Assembly: GCF_019247635.1 (NCBI RefSeq)
Contig: NZ_JAFBAR010000128.1
Span: 62,001 to 126,000, forward strand
Length of the DNA: 64,000 nucleotides
Direction of reading: 5' to 3'
Source of the DNA: Mycobacterium sp.
GTDB lineage: Bacteria; Actinomycetota; Actinomycetes; Mycobacteriales; Mycobacteriaceae
Each line of letters opens with the position of its first letter. Position 1 is the stretch's first letter. Made by a program: the position numbers and the translations under genes. The notes under the pieces were generated by a model. It had not been told where the DNA came from. It saw only the letters and a list, made by a program, of their open reading frames with translations, and ran no database searches. Positions 1 to 7,798 of the stretch are shown piece by piece.

Positions 1-1053
1 GTCGAGCTGGAGCTGCCCGGTCTGGTAAAGCCTGGCCAGCCGGGAGATGTCGGCCTTCGGGTTGCACGAGCCGAATATGGTGCCCGCCAACGTCTTGTTC
101 ATGAGGATGAAGTCCTGCAATTCGATGTTGACTGACCCGGTCAGTTGCGAGGTCATCCCGGTGAGCACGCACGTCCCACCCTTGCGGGTGAGTCTCACCG
201 CGTCGCGCACGTCGTCGGCGGTGATCAGGGACGGGGAGACCACGACAGCGTCGGCCATCACGCCGTAGGTCAGGTCGCGCACCAGGTCTAGTGCCTCGGC
301 TGCCGTCGCCGCGCTGTGGGTAGCGCCGAACTGCAGGGCCGATTTCCGTTTGAACTCAACCGGATCCACGGCGACGATCTGCGCGGCACCGTTGATCCGG
401 GCGCCCTGGAGCGCACCCGTGCCGATGCCGCCGACGCCCATCACGACGACGGTGTCACCCGGCCGCATGTTGGAGCGGTTATCCACCGAGCCGAAACCCG
501 TCGGGATGGCACACGACAGCAGCGCGCTCGGCACCAGCGGCAGCCGCGGCTCGATCTTCACCACTGACTTCGTCGACACCACAGTGTGCTTGGCAAACGC
601 GCCGACCTTCGCCAGATGGCCGAGGTCCTGACCGTCGGCGGTGTGATGGCGAAAGGTGCCGTCGGTCGGCATCCCCGGCGCCATGGTGCCGATGCCCGCA
701 TCGCAGATATATTCCATACCTGTTGCACACCAACGACATTGGCCACATACGGCGACGAACGACATCACCACGTGGTCGCCCGGTTCGAATTCGGTGACGC
801 CGTCGCCGACTTCGCGAACGACGCCAGAACCCTCGTGGCCGCCGATCATCGGGAACATGGCCGGGCGCCCGAGCGCGCGCAGCACCTCGTTGGGCGCGGA
901 CATGTCGCCTTTGAGGATGTGGTCGTCGGAGTGGCACAGGCCGGCCGCGGCCATCTCGACCAGGACCTCGCCGGCGCGGGGTGGGTCCAGCTCGAATTCC
1001 TCGACCGACCATGGCCCGCCGACGTCATACAGGATCGCCGCGCGGCTTTTCAT
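1..1053 (-). CDS. NDMA-dependent-type zinc alcohol dehydrogenase (C-terminus cut by window edge)
   Basis: Medium-chain zinc alcohol dehydrogenase that would oxidise an alcohol to the aldehyde; 351 residues are present and the last residues lie outside the window. Visible features are the catalytic zinc motif GHEGSGVV, the four-cysteine structural zinc lobe (CGQCRWC followed by a fourth Cys), and the Rossmann motif VMGVGGIG. The N-terminus MKSRAAILYD resembles NDMA-dependent actinobacterial alcohol dehydrogenases, so I chose the ATG at 1053. An in-frame ATG at 1065 would instead overlap the P450 stop as ATGA. It directly follows the P450 and is surely cotranscribed with it, which suggests it oxidises the P450 hydroxylation product. 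The family is clear; the substrate is unknown. Confidence 0.85.
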   Translation of the reverse strand, partial: MKSRAAILYDVGGPWSVEEFELDPPRAGEVLVEMAAAGLCHSDDHILKGDMSAPNEVLRALGRPAMFPMIGGHEGSGVVREVGDGVTEFEPGDHVVMSFVAVCGQCRWCATGMEYICDAGIGTMAPGMPTDGTFRHHTADGQDLGHLAKVGAFAKHTVVSTKSVVKIEPRLPLVPSALLSCAIPTGFGSVDNRSNMRPGDTVVVMGVGGIGTGALQGARINGAAQIVAVDPVEFKRKSALQFGATHSAATAAEALDLVRDLTYGVMADAVVVSPSLITADDVRDAVRLTRKGGTCVLTGMTSQLTGSVNIELQDFILMNKTLAGTIFGSCNPKADISRLARLYQTGQLQLD

Positions 1054-1061
1054 GGAGCTTC

Positions 1062-2297
1062 TCATGCGGCCGGGGTGAACGTGACGGGGAGCTTGTTGGG
1101 CGACCGGAAGGTGACCCCGACGATCTTGGACTCCTCGCCGGTTCCATCGTCGGGTACGAACGCCAGCTGTTCCAGGCGGTCGAACAGGCTGTTCAACATC
1201 ACCCGCGTTTCCAGCCGGGCCAGGTGCATCCCCAGGCACATGTGGATGCCGCCGGCGAAGGCGATGTGGGCGTGCCGCGGCCGATGGATGTCGAACGTGT
1301 TGGCGTCGGGCCAACGGCTTTCGTCGCGGTTGGCAGAACCCATGCACATGTCGACCTGCGCGCCGGCCGGGATCGTCTTGCCGCCCAACTCGACTTCCGC
1401 GGTGGTGGTCCGCATGACCATCGTCAGCGGGGTCTCCACCCGCAGGCCCTCCTCGATGGCGGTCGCTATCAACGACCGGTCCTGCTGAACCATCGCCAAC
1501 TGTTCGGGATGGGTCAGCAACAGGTAGAGCAGGTTGCCCGAAGACCGGTACGTGGTCTCCAGGCCCGCGGGCAGCAGCAGCCGCAAGAACGCGATGATGG
1601 CCTCATCGGTGAGCTTGGCACCGTCGATCTCGGCGGCAACCAGGTCGCCGATGATGTCGTTGGTGAGTTTGCGGCGCCGCTGCTCGACCTGATCGAGGAA
1701 GTAGCCGTGCAACTCGGTCGCCGCGGTCAGCCCCGCCATGATGTCGGTCGGGATCGAGATGAGGTCGAGGGACAGCCGGCGGAACATGTCGAGATCCTCG
1801 CGGGGCAGGCCGAGCAGTTCGGAGATGATCCGGGTCGGAAACTCGAACGTCAGCGCCTTCACCAGGTCGGCGTGCCCGTCGTTCTTGATTTCGTCGATCA
1901 GCTGATCGCAGACCGGCCCGATGACCGATGGCTCCCAGCGTTCCAGCGCGGTGGCCCGGAAGGCCTTGGCCACCAAGCTGCGATGGTCGTGGTGTTCCTT
2001 GCCGCCCATCGCGAGGATGGTGTGGCCCATGACCAATCCGATCGTGTTGTCGTAGGCGGCGGACGTGAAGACGCGGTCGTCCCGGAAGCCCTGGAACACG
2101 CCGTCGTACCCGAACAACACCCACTCGTCGCTCGGCCGCAGTTCCTCCGGCAGTTGTTCGGCGTCCATGAGCGAGCCATGCCAGACCGGATCGGTACGTC
2201 GCATGTATTCGAAGAAGGGGTAGGGGCTGGTCTCGCCGGTGGTGTCGAGGGTGACCGGCTGGTCCCCGAGATGGGGGCTTTCGGCGCGCAGCGTCAT
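1062..2297 (-). CDS. Cytochrome P450 monooxygenase
   Basis: Soluble bacterial P450 of 411 residues, normal length. It shows the I-helix oxygen-binding segment AGLETT near residue 245, and the haem-ligand loop AFAGGIHMCLG, with the proximal cysteine near residue 355. The ATG at 2297 is chosen because AAGGAG lies six bases upstream; a GTG at 2315 is possible but has no ribosome binding site. The gene is divergent from the Rieske ferredoxin/amidohydrolase operon, and the spacer holds the operator at 2337-2356. It is followed by the alcohol dehydrogenase, so a hydroxylation then oxidation step is likely. Electron donors in the same cluster could be the small ferredoxin at 24915 or the Rieske ferredoxin. 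The CYP subfamily cannot be assigned by eye. Confidence 0.93.
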   Translation of the reverse strand: MTLRAESPHLGDQPVTLDTTGETSPYPFFEYMRRTDPVWHGSLMDAEQLPEELRPSDEWVLFGYDGVFQGFRDDRVFTSAAYDNTIGLVMGHTILAMGGKEHHDHRSLVAKAFRATALERWEPSVIGPVCDQLIDEIKNDGHADLVKALTFEFPTRIISELLGLPREDLDMFRRLSLDLISIPTDIMAGLTAATELHGYFLDQVEQRRRKLTNDIIGDLVAAEIDGAKLTDEAIIAFLRLLLPAGLETTYRSSGNLLYLLLTHPEQLAMVQQDRSLIATAIEEGLRVETPLTMVMRTTTAEVELGGKTIPAGAQVDMCMGSANRDESRWPDANTFDIHRPRHAHIAFAGGIHMCLGMHLARLETRVMLNSLFDRLEQLAFVPDDGTGEESKIVGVTFRSPNKLPVTFTPAA

Positions 2298-2336
2298 TGC
2301 CGCTCCTTCGGGCACGGGCCACTAACTGGGATTGTC

Positions 2337-2356
2337 GCTATCATAATATAAATAGC
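2337..2356. promoter_or_regulatory. Putative operator, site A of the cluster-wide GCTAT-N10-ATAGC family
   Basis: A perfect 5-bp inverted repeat, GCTAT and ATAGC, separated by an AT-rich 10-bp spacer, in the divergent spacer between the P450 (start 2297) and the Rieske ferredoxin (start 2402). The central 20 bp matches the site at 19954 strongly, sharing CTA-n-CATAATA-n-AAATAG. It probably controls both divergent transcripts. Seen directly; the function is inferred from recurrence at five promoters. Confidence 0.6.
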
Positions 2357-2381
2357 AACGAAGCCCAACTGGGTTGTGGAC

Positions 2382-2392
2382 GTTACCGTAAC
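2382..2392. promoter_or_regulatory. Short palindrome GTTACCGTAAC
   Basis: An 11-bp perfect palindrome about 10 bases before the ATG at 2402. With the two bases before it, it shares the nine bases GACGTTACC with the larger palindrome at 12922-12942 and GTTACCGT with the sequence at 14046-14053. It could be a weaker site for the TetR-thioesterase regulator. This is inference from a short match. Confidence 0.3.
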
Positions 2393-2401
2393 GGGCACAG
2401 T

Positions 2402-2800
2402 ATGGATCCGAGCGCTCGTAAGGAGGCCGTGAGTCTCAAGGTGCTGAAACGCCGATTCGTCTGCACACTCGACGAGTTGCCGCCTGGCCGAATGAAGCTG
2501 GTCGACGTCGGGAAGTTCGGCGTGGGCGTGTACAACGTGCGCGGCGCGCTGTACGCGATCGCCAACTACTGCTCGCACGAGGGCGCCCCGCTATGCCTGG
2601 GTCTGATTGGCGGCACCAACGAGCCCGACCCCAGTGAGCCCGGCGGCCTGCGCCGCGTGCATGACGGACAGATTGTGCGATGCCCTTGGCATAACTGGGA
2701 ATTCGACGTCACCACGGGCCAAAACGTCGCCGATCCGCAACGACGGGTGCGTACCTACCAGGTCGACGTCAACGGCGGGGAGGTGTATCTGACCGCATGA
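2402..2800 (+). CDS. Rieske [2Fe-2S] ferredoxin-like protein
   Basis: A 132-residue single-domain Rieske protein. The two cluster-binding loops are visible as YCSHEGAPL and CPWHNWEF, with the Cys-X-His and Cys-X2-His spacing of Rieske centres. No catalytic iron domain is present, so it should carry electrons rather than act as an oxygenase. The start is uncertain: the ATG at 2402 has no Shine-Dalgarno sequence, while AAGGAGG at 2420-2426 lies too close to a GTG at 2429 and rather far from a GTG at 2441. The stop overlaps the next start as ATGA, so it is translationally coupled to the amidohydrolase pair. Partners may be the P450 or one of the two Rieske oxygenases further along. Confidence 0.88.
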   Translation: MDPSARKEAVSLKVLKRRFVCTLDELPPGRMKLVDVGKFGVGVYNVRGALYAIANYCSHEGAPLCLGLIGGTNEPDPSEPGGLRRVHDGQIVRCPWHNWEFDVTTGQNVADPQRRVRTYQVDVNGGEVYLTA

Positions 2801-3840
2801 TTATCGACACCAACGTGCAGCCGCATTTCCGCTACAACGCCGAGATACGGCGCTATCTCCCGGAAGCCCACCAGTTGCGCTCGATCCCGGACGTGGAACA
2901 GCAGTGGTACCAGGCTCCCGGCGGCGATTACCGGCAGGATCTCTACGGCGAGCACTACCCGGGATCGGACCCCGAAACGGTCGGTCGCCATCTGTTCGAC
3001 GGGACGGGCGTCGAGTACGCCATCCTCAACCCGCTGACCCGCGGCAACATCGCCGACTATTTGCTCAACAGCCGAATCTGCGCGGCGGTCAACGACTGGC
3101 TGCTGGACCGATGGCTGGAACCCGATGCCGGCAACCGTTTTCTCGGCACCATCCGGGTCAACCCCGAAGACCCGAAGGGGGCGGTCGGCGAGATCGAACG
3201 CCTAGCGGATCACCCCAAGTTGGTGCAGGTGGGTGTGCCGATGCAATCGCGCGAGCCCTATGGCAAGCCGATGTTCGAGCCCATCTGGGAGGCGGCCGCG
3301 GCTCATGGGCTGCCGGTTGCGGTGCATATCAACGGCGGCAACGGCGTCGACCACGCACCCACGTTCGCCGGGCACGCGCACACGTACCCGGGCTACGCGG
3401 CCTTTATGCCCCTGAACTACTTCGTGCACCTGGCCACGCTGATCGTCGAGGGCGTTTTCGGCCGCCACCCCGGCCTGAAATTCGTGTTCGCCGACGGCGG
3501 CTACGACATCCTGACCCCGCTGATGTGGCGGCTGGACACCTTCTGGTTGTCGATGCGGGACCAGACCCCGTGGGTCGACCGGTATCCCAGCGAATACCTG
3601 CCCGGCCATGTCCGGTTCTGCTCGTCGGCGTTCGACGGTCCGCTGCAGACCGACAAGATGGCGCGCTGGATGGAGTTCAGCGGCAAGGCCGAACTGTTGA
3701 TGTTCGGCTCGGGCTACCCGCATTGGTCGACGTCGGCCGCGGATCTGGCGGCCGCCGGCCTTGACTCCGCGCAACGCGAGAAAGTGCTGTGGCGCAACGC
3801 TAGTGAACTTTACGGATTGACCGCGAGGAGCCTGACATGA
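2797..3840 (+). CDS. Amidohydrolase-2 family protein lacking most metal ligands
   Basis: A 347-residue TIM-barrel protein of the ACMSD-like amidohydrolase-2 family. Later family segments are kept (AVHINGG, and the VHLATLIVEGVFGRHPGLKFVFADGG region), but the metal site looks eroded. The N-terminal metal motif, DTDVH in the next gene, reads DTNVQ here. The C-terminal motif, STDYPHW in the neighbour, reads GSGYPHW, losing the aspartate. It overlaps both neighbours by 4 bp (ATGA), so it is made together with the intact paralogue at 3837. I infer a non-catalytic partner in a heteromer. A changed metal site with altered chemistry is the alternative. Confidence 0.85.
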   Translation: MIIDTNVQPHFRYNAEIRRYLPEAHQLRSIPDVEQQWYQAPGGDYRQDLYGEHYPGSDPETVGRHLFDGTGVEYAILNPLTRGNIADYLLNSRICAAVNDWLLDRWLEPDAGNRFLGTIRVNPEDPKGAVGEIERLADHPKLVQVGVPMQSREPYGKPMFEPIWEAAAAHGLPVAVHINGGNGVDHAPTFAGHAHTYPGYAAFMPLNYFVHLATLIVEGVFGRHPGLKFVFADGGYDILTPLMWRLDTFWLSMRDQTPWVDRYPSEYLPGHVRFCSSAFDGPLQTDKMARWMEFSGKAELLMFGSGYPHWSTSAADLAAAGLDSAQREKVLWRNASELYGLTARSLT

Positions 3841-5006
3841 CCACGACCGAACCGCTCGCACGGCAGACGGGCCGACAAGAAATAGCGGTGGCGATCGTAG
3901 ACACCGACGTCCACCCGCTGCCGGTCTCGATCGACGTGCTCAAGTCCTACGCGCCCGCCGAATGGGTGGACAAGATCTGGCCGACCGGAAATGCGGTCAG
4001 CCCGGTGCCGCATTTCTACGACACCCCGGACTCCTACAAGACGATGTCGCTGCGGCTAGATGCCGCGCCGCCCGGCGGGGGCGTTGCCGGCAGCGACCCG
4101 GACTTTGCCGCAAAGCAATTGCTGGTCGACGCCGGGGTGAGCATCGCGTCACTGGAGCCGATGTGTGATGCCCAGCTGCCGCAGGCCGAGCACGTGCTGA
4201 AGGCGACCTACAACGACTGGCTGGCCGACATATGGCTGGACAAATACAACGCGCACGGCCGCTGGCGCGGGTCGATCAGCGTCAGCGCGCAGACGCCCGG
4301 GCAAGCGGCGCGCGAGGTGGAACGGTGGGCGGGGCATCCGTACATGGCCCAAGTGTTGATGACACCGCAGACTCGTGGAATCCCGTTCGGAAACCCGCAT
4401 TTCGATCCCCTCTACGAGGCCGCGTCGCGCAACGGGCTGCCGGTGGCCACTCACCTGATGGGGCAGACGCCGTTCGAACTGATCCCGATCTATCCCGTCG
4501 GAAACCCCGCGCACTGGCACGACTTCTTCGCGTCCTGGCCGCTGCTGTACGTGTCGCATCTGATGAGCCTGGTTTTCGACGGCGCCTTCGACCGGCACCC
4601 GGACCTGCGCGTGGTGTTCATCGAGGGTGGCTTCACCTGGGCAATGCCGGTGATGTCGCGGATGGACCGGATCTGGGAGGCTCGCCGTGGCGATCTGCCG
4701 CAGGTGCGTCGCCGCCCGTCGGAGTATGTGCGAGAACACGTCCGGTTCACCACGCAACCACTCGAAGACGTCGACACCGTACAGTTCCGCGAGTACCTCG
4801 AGATGATGGACCTCGGCGACAATCTCATGTTCTCCACGGACTATCCGCACTGGAGTTACGACGCTCCGACGTATGCGATCAAGAGGTTCTCCCGCGACCA
4901 GCGGGAGCGGATCATGCGGGGCAACGCGATGGCACTGTACGGGTTGCCGACGACAGTCACGGCCCTTCCCGGCGAACAACCGGCCATCGGTGACTCACTC
5001 GATTAA
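3837..5006 (+). CDS. Amidohydrolase-2 family metal-dependent hydrolase or decarboxylase
   Basis: A 389-residue amidohydrolase-2 family enzyme with the expected ligands: the N-terminal DTDVH motif, a central His in VATHLMG, a His in VSHLMSLVFDGAFDRHP, and the late Asp in STDYPHW. Related enzymes hydrolyse C-C or C-N bonds or decarboxylate cyclic acids; here the substrate is unknown. The ATG overlaps the upstream stop, and GAGGAG precedes it, so it is coupled to its degenerate paralogue. It is the last gene of the ferredoxin/amidohydrolase operon and converges on the Mce-associated genes with a 62-bp gap. Confidence 0.9.
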   Translation: MTTTEPLARQTGRQEIAVAIVDTDVHPLPVSIDVLKSYAPAEWVDKIWPTGNAVSPVPHFYDTPDSYKTMSLRLDAAPPGGGVAGSDPDFAAKQLLVDAGVSIASLEPMCDAQLPQAEHVLKATYNDWLADIWLDKYNAHGRWRGSISVSAQTPGQAAREVERWAGHPYMAQVLMTPQTRGIPFGNPHFDPLYEAASRNGLPVATHLMGQTPFELIPIYPVGNPAHWHDFFASWPLLYVSHLMSLVFDGAFDRHPDLRVVFIEGGFTWAMPVMSRMDRIWEARRGDLPQVRRRPSEYVREHVRFTTQPLEDVDTVQFREYLEMMDLGDNLMFSTDYPHWSYDAPTYAIKRFSRDQRERIMRGNAMALYGLPTTVTALPGEQPAIGDSLD

Positions 5007-5068
5007 GAGAACCGAGCGCTGCACGCGCAGTCGCTGCGCCGCGCGTTCGCCATGTAGCGGGTTGTGAC

Positions 5069-5662
5069 TTAGACCGGATCGAATTTGGTGATCAGCCACT
5101 TTCCGTTGATGTCGGCCATCCGCACCAGCACGCTGCTGGCCGCCATCGTCGGCTCGGGACTGTCCTTGGTCGTAGTGGTCTGATCGACGAAGACCAGGAC
5201 GACGGCCGAATTGGGGCGCAGGTCCGAAACCGCGGCGCGAACCACACGCGCGGTGGTTTTCAGAGATTTCTGCTTGGCCGCGGGGCCCACCGTCTGCTGA
5301 GACAACTGGTCGTAGTACGACAGGAAGTCTCCGGTGAGATGTGAGCGGGCGGCGGCGAAGTCCTTATCGAGGGTGTCGGGTCCGTAGGACAGCAGAGCGA
5401 CTGTACCGTCAGACGCCGCGGCGACCGCAGCCTGGGCGACGCTGGTATCGGTTTGCTGGTCGGGTTGGTACTGCTTGAAATACAGCCACACCGTCACCCC
5501 CCCGGATATCGCGGTGAGCGCAATCAGCAGCACGGGAACGATCCGCACGCGGCGCAAAGCGCCCCGCACGTTTACTCGAACTCGTTTCTTCGGGGCCTTG
5601 GTTTCATCGACTTCTTTTGTAACAGAGTCGATTTCAGCGTATTCGTGCAGATCGTCCGTCAC
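5069..5662 (-). CDS. Mce-associated-like single-pass membrane protein
   Basis: A 197-residue protein with a basic cytoplasmic N-terminus, one transmembrane segment (about residues 38-60, VPVLLIALTAISGGVTVWLY) and an extracytoplasmic domain ending in KWLITKFDPV. This layout is typical of mycobacterial Mce-associated proteins, which support Mce lipid-import complexes. The GTG start overlaps the stop of the upstream paralogue as GTGA. No mce genes are in the window, so this is an orphan (Omam-like) pair. Homology is judged from architecture and the C-terminal pattern, so the family call is good and the partner is unknown. Confidence 0.75.
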   Translation of the reverse strand: MTDDLHEYAEIDSVTKEVDETKAPKKRVRVNVRGALRRVRIVPVLLIALTAISGGVTVWLYFKQYQPDQQTDTSVAQAAVAAASDGTVALLSYGPDTLDKDFAAARSHLTGDFLSYYDQLSQQTVGPAAKQKSLKTTARVVRAAVSDLRPNSAVVLVFVDQTTTTKDSPEPTMAASSVLVRMADINGKWLITKFDPV

Positions 5663-6465
5663 GGCACGAACTCGACTTTCGACATCTTGTACTGTCCGCC
5701 GTCTTCGGTCACAGTGACTCTGAGCCGCCAGACCCGCGGTTCGTCTTTGGCGCCTGTGGAATTGGTGACGCGTGATGTCGCCGACACCAAGACTAAAGCG
5801 GAGTGCTCGTCCATGGATTCGAGGGCCGCGGCGTTCACCGTGCCTTCGGTGACAACCTTGGACTGCTGCACCACCTTCGTGAAATCGGTTGCCCGCCGCT
5901 GGAAGTCATCTCTGAATTCGCCGGTGGAGCTGTCGATGACGCGCTGGACGTCTTCCTTGGCCTTGTTGTAGTCGAGAGAGGTCATGTTGATGACGCCGGT
6001 ACGCGCCCCGGCGACGAATGCAGCGGTGCGCTGCTGACGCTGCTTGGCCTCGTTGTGGTGCAACACCATGAACACGCTGAGTCCAGTGAAGGCGAGGATG
6101 AGGACCACCGCAGCCAACTTGGCGAGCAAGGGCAGGGCCGCCAGCCGCCTGCGACCGGGCGCCGCCACCGGCTTGGGCTCGGGTTCTGCGGCCGCGTCGT
6201 GGGCGTCGTCGGTGTCGACCGGATAGTCGAGCGTCTCGACGACCTCTGTTTCGTCCGAGTCCGCCGCGGCTTGAGCGACCGAGTAGGAATGGGCTTCGGC
6301 GGAGTCCGGTTCGCGAACCGTTTCACGCCGCAACCGGGCCGCGCGCTTACGGGCGCGCGCCGCTGCCGCCAGTGCCTCAGCTTCGGCGACTTCGGCCTCG
6401 ACCTCTTCGAGCATCGACATCGCGTCGGCTTGCGCTTCCGCCGATGGTTCGTTGTCCTCAGCCAT
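5659..6465 (-). CDS. Mce-associated-like membrane protein with long acidic N-terminus
   Basis: A 268-residue protein. Residues 1-105 are charged and Ala/Glu-rich and probably disordered or coiled. A transmembrane helix follows (about 112-135, LLAKLAAVVLILAFTGLSVF), then an extracytoplasmic domain with the tract RTGVINMTSLDY and a late YKMSKVEFVP, both typical of Mce-associated proteins. It is the first gene of a two-gene operon with the 197-residue paralogue. The 190-bp divergent spacer to the acyl-CoA dehydrogenase at 6656 should hold promoters for both sides. It may stabilise an Mce transporter encoded elsewhere, a plausible route for uptake of the cluster's substrate. Confidence 0.75.
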   Translation of the reverse strand: MAEDNEPSAEAQADAMSMLEEVEAEVAEAEALAAAARARKRAARLRRETVREPDSAEAHSYSVAQAAADSDETEVVETLDYPVDTDDAHDAAAEPEPKPVAAPGRRRLAALPLLAKLAAVVLILAFTGLSVFMVLHHNEAKQRQQRTAAFVAGARTGVINMTSLDYNKAKEDVQRVIDSSTGEFRDDFQRRATDFTKVVQQSKVVTEGTVNAAALESMDEHSALVLVSATSRVTNSTGAKDEPRVWRLRVTVTEDGGQYKMSKVEFVP

Positions 6466-6655
6466 CGTGGTGACAGCCTGTCAGCATCATTATCGACTGA
6501 ACTCCGGTATCTCTTACTGTATTGCCTATTGCTACCATCGGAGTCGCCAGCGAACTCCGACGAGGACCGATCAGGCGGATGATCAGCCACCCAATCAATT
6601 TCCCCGACTTCCTGCGCTGTCGCGCAAAAAGGTCGAGGACCGTCCGTCCAGCATC

Positions 6656-7798
6656 ATGACCGCTGTCGACTCTCCCGAAAAGATACTCTTTACCTCGACG
6701 ACCCAGGCGTTTCTGCAGAAAGAGGCGTCGCTGCGGTATGTCCGGGACCTGCACGCCACGGGTTCCTCTTTCGAACCGGCATGGTGGCAGCGGGCCGCGG
6801 AGCTCGGGTGGACCGGTTTGCTCGTACCGGAGGAACTGGGTGGGGGCAGCGTGTCGGGGGACGGCGTCGCCGATCTGGCTATGGTGGCCGAACAGCTGGG
6901 CAAGACAGTGGCACCGGGGCCGTTGTATCCGGTCAGCACGGTGCTCGCGGGACTGGTCGACTGCGCGGATCCGCAGGTCCATGCCGACACCATCAAGTCG
7001 CTGGTGTCGGGTGCAGCCGTCGCGTCCTGGGCGGTGTCGGAACCGGGCCGCGGCTGGGCGCCGCTGGATCCGTCGGTGACGTTTGTCCCGACCGAGTCCG
7101 GTTACCGTATCGATGGCATTAAGGACCGGGTCGAAGCCGGCGCGCAGAGCGACGTGCTGCTGGTGGTCGCGCGCAGCGGGGACGAGGTGCGCCAATTCCT
7201 GGTTCCCACTGATGCGCCGGGCGTACGGGTCGAGGTGCAGGAGTCCGTCGATCTGGTGAAGCAATACGCGCGGGTGCATTTCGGGGGCGTGGTGCTGCCG
7301 CGGTCCGCGGCCGTCGGCAGTGCGGGCGAGACGGCCGGCCTGATCGAACGACAGAGCCAAATCGCCCAGGTGCTGCAGTGCGCCGAGGTCGTCGGCATCC
7401 TGCAAACAGTGTTCGACCTCACCGTGCAATGGGCGCAGGACCGGTACACCTTCGGCCGCCCGCTGGCGTCGTATCAGGCGCTCAAACATGGCTTCGCCGA
7501 TATGAAGCTGTGGCTGGAAGCGTGCCGCGCCACCACGGCCGCCGCTGTCGCCGACGTCGGCGCCCGCGCGCCGTCGGTGGGGCTGTCGGCCAGCATCGCC
7601 AAGTCCTACGTCGGCGAGCTGGCCGGCCGGATCGTTCAGGCCTGCGTGCAGATGCATGGTGGCATCGGCGTCACCTGGGAACATGACCTGCACCTGTATC
7701 TGCGACGAGTTACGTTGTACCGCTCCATGTTCGGCACGCCGGAAGAACACAATTTGCTGGTGTATGCCTGGCACGCGCGCGAGCGGGCGAGTCGATGA
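6656..7798 (+). CDS. Acyl-CoA dehydrogenase, small partner of an adjacent pair
   Basis: A 380-residue FadE-type flavoprotein. The C-terminal segments RYTFGRPLASYQALKH and QMHGGIGVTWEHDLHLYLRR are characteristic of the family. The ATG at 6656 begins MTAVDSPEK and fits the homologous N-terminus; in-frame upstream sequence does not look coding. The stop overlaps the start of the next acyl-CoA dehydrogenase (ATGA at 7795). Mycobacterial FadE pairs such as FadE28-FadE29 form alpha2beta2 enzymes for steroid side-chain CoA esters, so a heterotetramer is likely. The first half (VPTESGYRIDGIKDRVEAGAQSD) is less canonical, consistent with a non-catalytic or flavin-sharing subunit. Confidence 0.88.
   Translation: MTAVDSPEKILFTSTTQAFLQKEASLRYVRDLHATGSSFEPAWWQRAAELGWTGLLVPEELGGGSVSGDGVADLAMVAEQLGKTVAPGPLYPVSTVLAGLVDCADPQVHADTIKSLVSGAAVASWAVSEPGRGWAPLDPSVTFVPTESGYRIDGIKDRVEAGAQSDVLLVVARSGDEVRQFLVPTDAPGVRVEVQESVDLVKQYARVHFGGVVLPRSAAVGSAGETAGLIERQSQIAQVLQCAEVVGILQTVFDLTVQWAQDRYTFGRPLASYQALKHGFADMKLWLEACRATTAAAVADVGARAPSVGLSASIAKSYVGELAGRIVQACVQMHGGIGVTWEHDLHLYLRRVTLYRSMFGTPEEHNLLVYAWHARERASR

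Noticed and set aside
981..2351. Long plus-strand open frame opposite the P450 gene
   Set aside because: It is Arg/Gly/His-rich antisense translation with no family resemblance, and the P450 frame on the other strand has haem and I-helix motifs.
6466..6655. A GCTAT-type operator in the Mce-associated/FadE divergent spacer
   Set aside because: CCTATTGCTACC is present near 6530 but no ATAG arm at the right distance, so it was not counted as a sixth site.
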